From Sphaerotilus sp. (GTDB lineage: Bacteria; Pseudomonadota; Gammaproteobacteria; Burkholderiales; Burkholderiaceae_C): 38,170 nucleotides of DNA. The notes under the pieces are model-generated. The model searched no databases. It had not been told where the DNA came from and saw only the letters and a program-made list of their open reading frames with translations. Both the position numbers and the translations under genes were made by a program. Positions 34,280-38,170 of this stretch are shown here, piece after piece. Position 1 is the first letter of the stretch. Each line of letters opens with the position of its first letter. The stretch lies in the NCBI RefSeq assembly GCF_013299175.1, contig NZ_JAAFKF010000031.1, forward strand, positions 1 to 38,170. Direction: 5' to 3'.

Positions 34280-34991
34280 CTCCCCCAACGCCGCCCCGAG
34301 CGCCGCGCAGCCGCTGAACCTCTCCGTTCACGGCCTGCCCTCCCCGTCCGCCACGCTGCCGCCGCAGAACACGCGCCTGGGCAGGCTCAAGATGGCGCTG
34401 ATCCTGCTGGCGTGTGCGTCGCCCGTGCTGGCCTCCTACTTCACCTTCTACGTCATCAAGCCCACGGGCCAACCGTCGCACGGTGTGCTGGTACAACCGC
34501 CGGTGGACATCCCGCCCGCCAGCGCCCTGCCGCTGACCGATCTGCAGGGCAAGACCGTCGATCCGCGCCGGTTGCGTGACCAGTGGCTGCTGGTGGTCGT
34601 GGCCGATGGCGCGTGCGACAGCACCTGCGAGGGCCTGCTCTACGCCCAGCGCCAACTGCGCGAGACCCTGGGCAAGGAGAAGGAGCGCCTCGACCGCGTC
34701 TGGCTCGTCACCGGGGAGCAGCCACCGCGCGCTGACCTGCTGCCCGCCCTGGCCGAAGCCAGCGTGCTGCGGGCGCCACGCGAGGCCGTGGCTGCGTGGC
34801 TCAAGCCGGCACCGGGCGCGGCACTGTCGGCCCACCTCTACCTCGTCGATCCGATGGGCGTGTGGATGATGCGGTTCCCGGTCGCCTTCGAGCCGTCCAA
34901 GGTCAAGCGCGACATCGAGCGCCTGCTGCGCGCCTCCGCATCGTGGGACCGACCGGGCCGCGATCCCGCCATCGTCGGCCCAGCGCCATGA
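34269..34991 (+). CDS. Sco-like thioredoxin-fold membrane protein
   Basis: A 240-residue protein with a cytoplasmic Pro/Ser-rich N-terminus, one transmembrane helix (about 41-63, [23 protein letters not shown]) and a periplasmic thioredoxin-fold domain. [28 protein letters not shown] carries Cys116-x3-Cys120, the spacing used for copper by Sco proteins. The Sco histidine position before YLVDPMG appears to be Leu, with a His three residues later ([10 protein letters not shown]), so copper handling may differ. It sits between SURF1 and heme A synthase, with an ATGA overlap to ctaA. In public annotation such proteins often carry vague names; I infer a redox or copper role in oxidase assembly. 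Confidence 0.8.
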   Translation: MSHDSPNAAPSAAQPLNLSVHGLPSPSATLPPQNTRLGRLKMALILLACASPVLASYFTFYVIKPTGQPSHGVLVQPPVDIPPASALPLTDLQGKTVDPRRLRDQWLLVVVADGACDSTCEGLLYAQRQLRETLGKEKERLDRVWLVTGEQPPRADLLPALAEASVLRAPREAVAAWLKPAPGAALSAHLYLVDPMGVWMMRFPVAFEPSKVKRDIERLLRASASWDRPGRDPAIVGPAP

Positions 34992-36139
34992 AGCCCACCG
35001 ACCTGATCGACCTCGGCCCGCTGGCGCAGATCGCGCTGCTGGCGGCGGCGCTGGCCACGCTGCCGCTGGTGTGGCTGGCGTGGCGCCACCGCGGCGAGAC
35101 CACGGCACAGCGGCTGCGTGCCCTGACGCTGGTGACGCTGTTCCTCACCTTCGACCTCGTGCTCTTCGGCGCCTTCACGCGGCTGACCGACTCCGGCCTG
35201 GGCTGCCCGGACTGGCCCGGCTGCTACGGCAATTCCAGCCCCTTCGGTGCCGTCCACGCGATCACGCAGGCCGAGACCGCGATGCCCACCGGTCCCGTCA
35301 CCCACGGCAAGGCGTGGATCGAGATGATCCACCGCTACCTCGCCTCGGGCGTGGGGCTGCTGCTGGCGGTGGGGATGGTGTGGAGCGTGCTGGCCGTGCG
35401 CCGCCTGACACGCAGCGACCCGGCACAGGCGCGGCTGGTCTCGCCCGGCTGGGCGGCGCTCACCTTCGTGTGGGTCTGCCTGCAAGGGGCGTTCGGCGCG
35501 CTGACGGTGACGATGAAGCTCTACCCGGCCATCGTCACTGGCCACTTGCTCGGCGGCATCGGCCTGCTCGCATTGCTGGCGGTACAGACCCAGCGCCACG
35601 CCCCGCAGGCGCCCACGCTGTCCGCAACGCTGCGCACGGCGGCCTGGGCGGTGCTGGGGCTGGTCATCGTGCAGGTCGCGCTCGGCGGCTGGGTCAGCAC
35701 CAACTACGCCGTGCTGGCCTGCCAGGACGTGCCCACCTGCCAGGGCCAGTGGTGGCCAGCGATGGACTTCGACGCCGGCTTCACGCTCAAGCGCGGCCTC
35801 GGCGTGCAGGCCGATGGCAGCGCCCTGCCCTTCGCCGCGCTCACCGCCATCCATGTGGTCCACCGCCTCGGCGCCATCCTCGTGCTGAGTGCCTTGCTGC
35901 TACTGGCGGCGGCGTTGCGCAAGCCCGCCCCCCGCTACGCCCACGGCCTGTTCGCCATCGCCGCACTGCAAACGCTCACCGGCCTGTCCAACATCGTGCT
36001 CGGCTGGCCGCTGCTGGCCGCCGTGGTACACACTGGCGGGGCCGCCGCGCTGGTGACGCTGCTGGCCGCCCTGCTGGCCCACAGCCGAAGCGCCGCCCAC
36101 ACCCCCTCTCACTCCCCGTCCGCAGCCCTGTCCCGATGA
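34988..36139 (+). CDS. ctaA: Heme A synthase (CtaA/Cox15)
   Basis: A 383-residue membrane enzyme with eight helices that oxidises the methyl group of heme O to give heme A. Motifs: [22 protein letters not shown] in the first loop, [15 protein letters not shown] (heme-ligand His), [40 protein letters not shown] and [11 protein letters not shown], the last again with a heme ligand. The cysteine pair in each periplasmic loop is conserved. Start ATG 34988 overlaps the preceding stop; its stop overlaps the ctaB ATG. Confidence 0.96.
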   Translation: MKPTDLIDLGPLAQIALLAAALATLPLVWLAWRHRGETTAQRLRALTLVTLFLTFDLVLFGAFTRLTDSGLGCPDWPGCYGNSSPFGAVHAITQAETAMPTGPVTHGKAWIEMIHRYLASGVGLLLAVGMVWSVLAVRRLTRSDPAQARLVSPGWAALTFVWVCLQGAFGALTVTMKLYPAIVTGHLLGGIGLLALLAVQTQRHAPQAPTLSATLRTAAWAVLGLVIVQVALGGWVSTNYAVLACQDVPTCQGQWWPAMDFDAGFTLKRGLGVQADGSALPFAALTAIHVVHRLGAILVLSALLLLAAALRKPAPRYAHGLFAIAALQTLTGLSNIVLGWPLLAAVVHTGGAAALVTLLAALLAHSRSAAHTPSHSPSAALSR

Positions 36140-37053
36140 ACGCCACCACCCTCACCCCGACCACGCCACGCCTGTCGCGCTGGCGCCAGTACGTCGCGCT
36201 GACCAAGCCGCGGGTCGTGCAGCTCATCGTGTTCTGCGCGGCGATCGGCATGCTGCTGGCGATTCCCGGTGCGCCGCGCTGGGCCGATGTCGTCACCGCG
36301 CTGCTCGCCACCGTCGGCATCTGGCTGGTGGCGAGTGCCGCAGCGGCGTTCAACTGCCTGATCGAGCAGAAGATCGACGCCCGCATGAAGCGCACCTCGT
36401 GGCGCCCCACCGCCAACGGCGACCTGAGCCAGTCGCAGGCGCTGCTGTTCTCGGCGGTGCTGTGCTCGGCGGGCATGGCGCTGCTGTACTTCAAGGTCAA
36501 TCCGCTGACCGCGTGGCTGACCTTCGGCACTTTCGTCGGCTACGCGGTCATCTACACCGTGATCCTCAAGCCGATGACGCCGCAGAACATCGTCATCGGT
36601 GGTGCCTCGGGCGCGATGCCGCCGGTGCTGGGCTGGGCGGCGCTCACCGGCGATGTCGGCCCGGAGGCGATCGCGCTGTTCCTGATCATCTTCCTGTGGA
36701 CCCCGCCCCACTTCTGGGCACTGGCGCTCTACCGCGCCGAGGACTACGCCCGCGCCGGCCTGCCGATGCTGCCTGTGACCCACGGCAACGCGTTCACGCG
36801 GCTGCAGATCCTGCTCTACACCTTCATCCTGTTCGCCGCGACGCTGCTGCCGTTCGTGCAAGGGATGAGCGGCTGGCTGTACCTGGCCGCGGCCGTGGTG
36901 CTGGGCGGGCGCTTCATCCACTACGCCGTTCGCCTGCGCCGCGAATACACCGAAGCCCTCGCCCGCGAGACCTTCCGCTTCTCGATCTGGCACCTGTCGC
37001 TGCTGTTCGCCGCGCTGCTGATCGACCACTACCTGAGGCCCTGGCTGTCATGA
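36136..37053 (+). CDS. ctaB: Heme O synthase (protoheme IX farnesyltransferase, CtaB/Cox10)
   Basis: A 305-residue UbiA-family prenyltransferase with about nine helices that adds a farnesyl group to heme [25 protein letters not shown] opens the first helix; the catalytic metal-diphosphate site is [15 protein letters not shown] followed by RPTANG, and the second site includes [44 protein letters not shown] is a family hallmark. ATG 36136 overlaps the ctaA stop and its own stop overlaps the Sco1 ATG, so the three are translated together. Confidence 0.97.
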   Translation: MNATTLTPTTPRLSRWRQYVALTKPRVVQLIVFCAAIGMLLAIPGAPRWADVVTALLATVGIWLVASAAAAFNCLIEQKIDARMKRTSWRPTANGDLSQSQALLFSAVLCSAGMALLYFKVNPLTAWLTFGTFVGYAVIYTVILKPMTPQNIVIGGASGAMPPVLGWAALTGDVGPEAIALFLIIFLWTPPHFWALALYRAEDYARAGLPMLPVTHGNAFTRLQILLYTFILFAATLLPFVQGMSGWLYLAAAVVLGGRFIHYAVRLRREYTEALARETFRFSIWHLSLLFAALLIDHYLRPWLS

Positions 37054-37670
37054 GCACACCCACCCGACGACGGATCCTGAGTGCGGTCTGCGCTGCCGGC
37101 CTGACCAGCCTGGGCGCGCTGCTGACCGGTTGCGACAAGGCGGCCCCGCCCCCGAGCTTCAAGTCGCTCGACCTCACCGGTGCCGACTACGCCCGCCAGC
37201 TCGCGCTGACCGACGCCAATGGCCAGCCCTTCCAGCTCTCCAGCCTGAAGGGCAAGGTCGCCGTCGTCTTCTTCGGCTACACCCAGTGCCCGGACGTGTG
37301 CCCCACCACGCTGACCAACCTCGCCGAAACCCAGCGCCTGCTCGGGCCGGACGGCGACAAGCTGGTCGGCGTCTTCGTCACCGTCGATCCGAAGCGCGAC
37401 ACGGCGACGCTGCTCAAGTCCTACGTCGGTGCGTTCAACCCGAACTGGATCGCGCTGCGCGGCTCACCGGAAGCCGTCACCGCCGCCGCCAAGGAGTTCA
37501 AGGTCTTCTTCCGCGAGGTGCCGGGCAAGACCGAGACCAGCTACACCGTGGACCACACGGCGGCGTCCTTCGTCTTCGACCCGCAGGGCAAGGTGCGGCT
37601 CTATGTGCGCCACGCCACGCCGCCGGCCGATCTGGCGGCGGACGTGAAGATCCTGCTCGCTGCGCACTGA
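37050..37670 (+). CDS. Sco1/SenC copper chaperone lipoprotein
   Basis: A 206-residue periplasmic lipoprotein that supplies copper to, or reduces, the CuA site of subunit II. The signal peptide ends with the lipobox LLTGC, lipid attachment at Cys28. The thioredoxin-fold domain carries the copper ligands Cys80 and Cys84 in [10 protein letters not shown] and His169 in [12 protein letters not shown], all present. [33 protein letters not shown] is a Sco hallmark. It is the last gene of the ctaA-ctaB transcript, overlapping ctaB by four bases, and converges on the ABC-F gene 24 bases away. Confidence 0.95.
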   Translation: MSTPTRRRILSAVCAAGLTSLGALLTGCDKAAPPPSFKSLDLTGADYARQLALTDANGQPFQLSSLKGKVAVVFFGYTQCPDVCPTTLTNLAETQRLLGPDGDKLVGVFVTVDPKRDTATLLKSYVGAFNPNWIALRGSPEAVTAAAKEFKVFFREVPGKTETSYTVDHTAASFVFDPQGKVRLYVRHATPPADLAADVKILLAAH

Positions 37671-37694
37671 GCCACAGCGGCACACCAGCCCGGC

Positions 37695-38170
37695 TCACCC
37701 GCCCAGCGTCTCCCACCGCTCCATCAGCGCCAGCAGCGCGTCGTCGATCACGGCATGGCGCGCGTGCGCCGCGGCCACCTTGTCGGCCGGACCCGCGTAC
37801 AGCGCGGTGCCCGCGAGCGCCTCGTTCAGCGCCGCCTGCTCCGCTTCGAGCGCGGCGATCTGGGCGGGCAGCGCATCCAGCTCGCGCTGTTCCTTGTAGC
37901 TCAGCTTGCGCTTGGCGACGGCGGGTGCGGCCACGGGGGCGGCTGCAGCAGGGACCACGGCCTTGGCTGGCGTCGGTGCGGGTGCATTGCGGGCGGCCTT
38001 GGCGGCCATCGCAGCGGCCCGCTGCGACTGCAGGATCCAGTCCTCGACGCTGCCTTCGTACTCGCGCCAGTGGCCGTCGCCTTCGCTGACGATGGTGCTC
38101 GTCACCACCGCGTCGAGGAAGCGCCGGTCGTGGCTGACCAGGAACACGGTGCCCTTGAAGTTCTGCAGCA
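37695..38170 (-). CDS. uup: ABC-F ATPase, Uup type (C-terminal part, cut by window edge)
   Basis: The last 157 or so residues of an ABC-F protein whose 5' part lies beyond the window. The sequence reads LQNFKGTVFLVSHDRRFLD, the H-loop region of the second ATPase domain, then STIVSEGDGHWREYEGSVEDW. A linker of Ala/Pro follows, and the tail KRKLSYKEQRELDALPAQIAALEAEQAALNEAL to LLALMERWETLGG is the Uup C-terminal coiled coil that binds DNA or ribosomes. Uup affects transposon excision precision and ribosome function. The gene is complete at its 3' end. Confidence 0.9.
   Translation of the reverse strand, partial: LQNFKGTVFLVSHDRRFLDAVVTSTIVSEGDGHWREYEGSVEDWILQSQRAAAMAAKAARNAPAPTPAKAVVPAAAAPVAAPAVAKRKLSYKEQRELDALPAQIAALEAEQAALNEALAGTALYAGPADKVAAAHARHAVIDDALLALMERWETLGG

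Overview
The window is GC-rich chromosomal DNA with dense coding on both strands. The best fit is a betaproteobacterium of the order Burkholderiales, probably near the Leptothrix/Sphaerotilus/Rubrivivax/Ideonella group. This rests on recognising a BktB-type thiolase, the coxB-coxA-ctaG-DUF2970-coxC order, a DUF2909 twin-transmembrane protein, a PEP-CTERM protein and CysB next to the sulfate transporter. No search was run. I see no rRNA, tRNA, insertion sequence, prophage or CRISPR array. The window is mostly core genome with a few accessory genes.

Layout. 118-5832: a beta-ketothiolase, a divergent pair (87-residue unknown protein and LysR regulator) separated by several palindromes, an MltB-type lytic transglycosylase, a 45-residue basic protein on the opposite strand, an unknown protein with a RIO-type kinase, and a small secreted Ala-rich protein ending in a strong terminator. 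5891-9266 (minus): an RhlE-type helicase, then an adenine deaminase translationally coupled to a BMP-family nucleoside-binding protein. 9391-13082: a CsoR-like and an ArsR-like repressor tail to tail, a membrane diguanylate cyclase, a LuxR-type regulator and a Crp-type regulator. 13089-16299: an M48 metalloprotease, an AmpG-type muropeptide permease and a divergent flavin reductase. 16300-18226: the least gene-dense stretch, with a sigma-54-like site, a small zinc-finger-like ORF, a terminator and a CAP-domain protein with a PEP-CTERM sorting tail.

18398-23158 is a complete sulfate uptake unit: sbp, cysT, cysW and cysA, tightly spaced, facing their probable activator cysB. 23266-28089 holds single housekeeping genes: a thioredoxin-like protein, a histidine phosphatase, secB, gpsA, trmL, a comF-type protein and a BioC-like methyltransferase. 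28368-37670 is a nearly complete cytochrome c oxidase locus. It carries CoxB with a fused cytochrome c domain, CoxA, a 40-residue assembly protein, Cox11, a DUF2970 protein and CoxC, closed by a bidirectional terminator. A DUF2909 protein follows on the minus strand, then SURF1, a Sco-like thioredoxin-fold protein, heme A synthase, heme O synthase and a Sco1 lipoprotein, joined by short overlaps. Together these make the enzyme core, heme A and the copper-insertion factors. The window ends inside an Uup-type ABC-F gene.

No clearly new multi-gene system stands out. The items most worth a second look are the palindrome array at 1591-1680, the unannotated-size genes at 3905-4042 and 16609-16833, the adenine deaminase/BMP pair, the paired repressors with unusual cysteine positions, the inverted repeat against the sbp start codon, and the Sco-like protein inside the heme A cluster.
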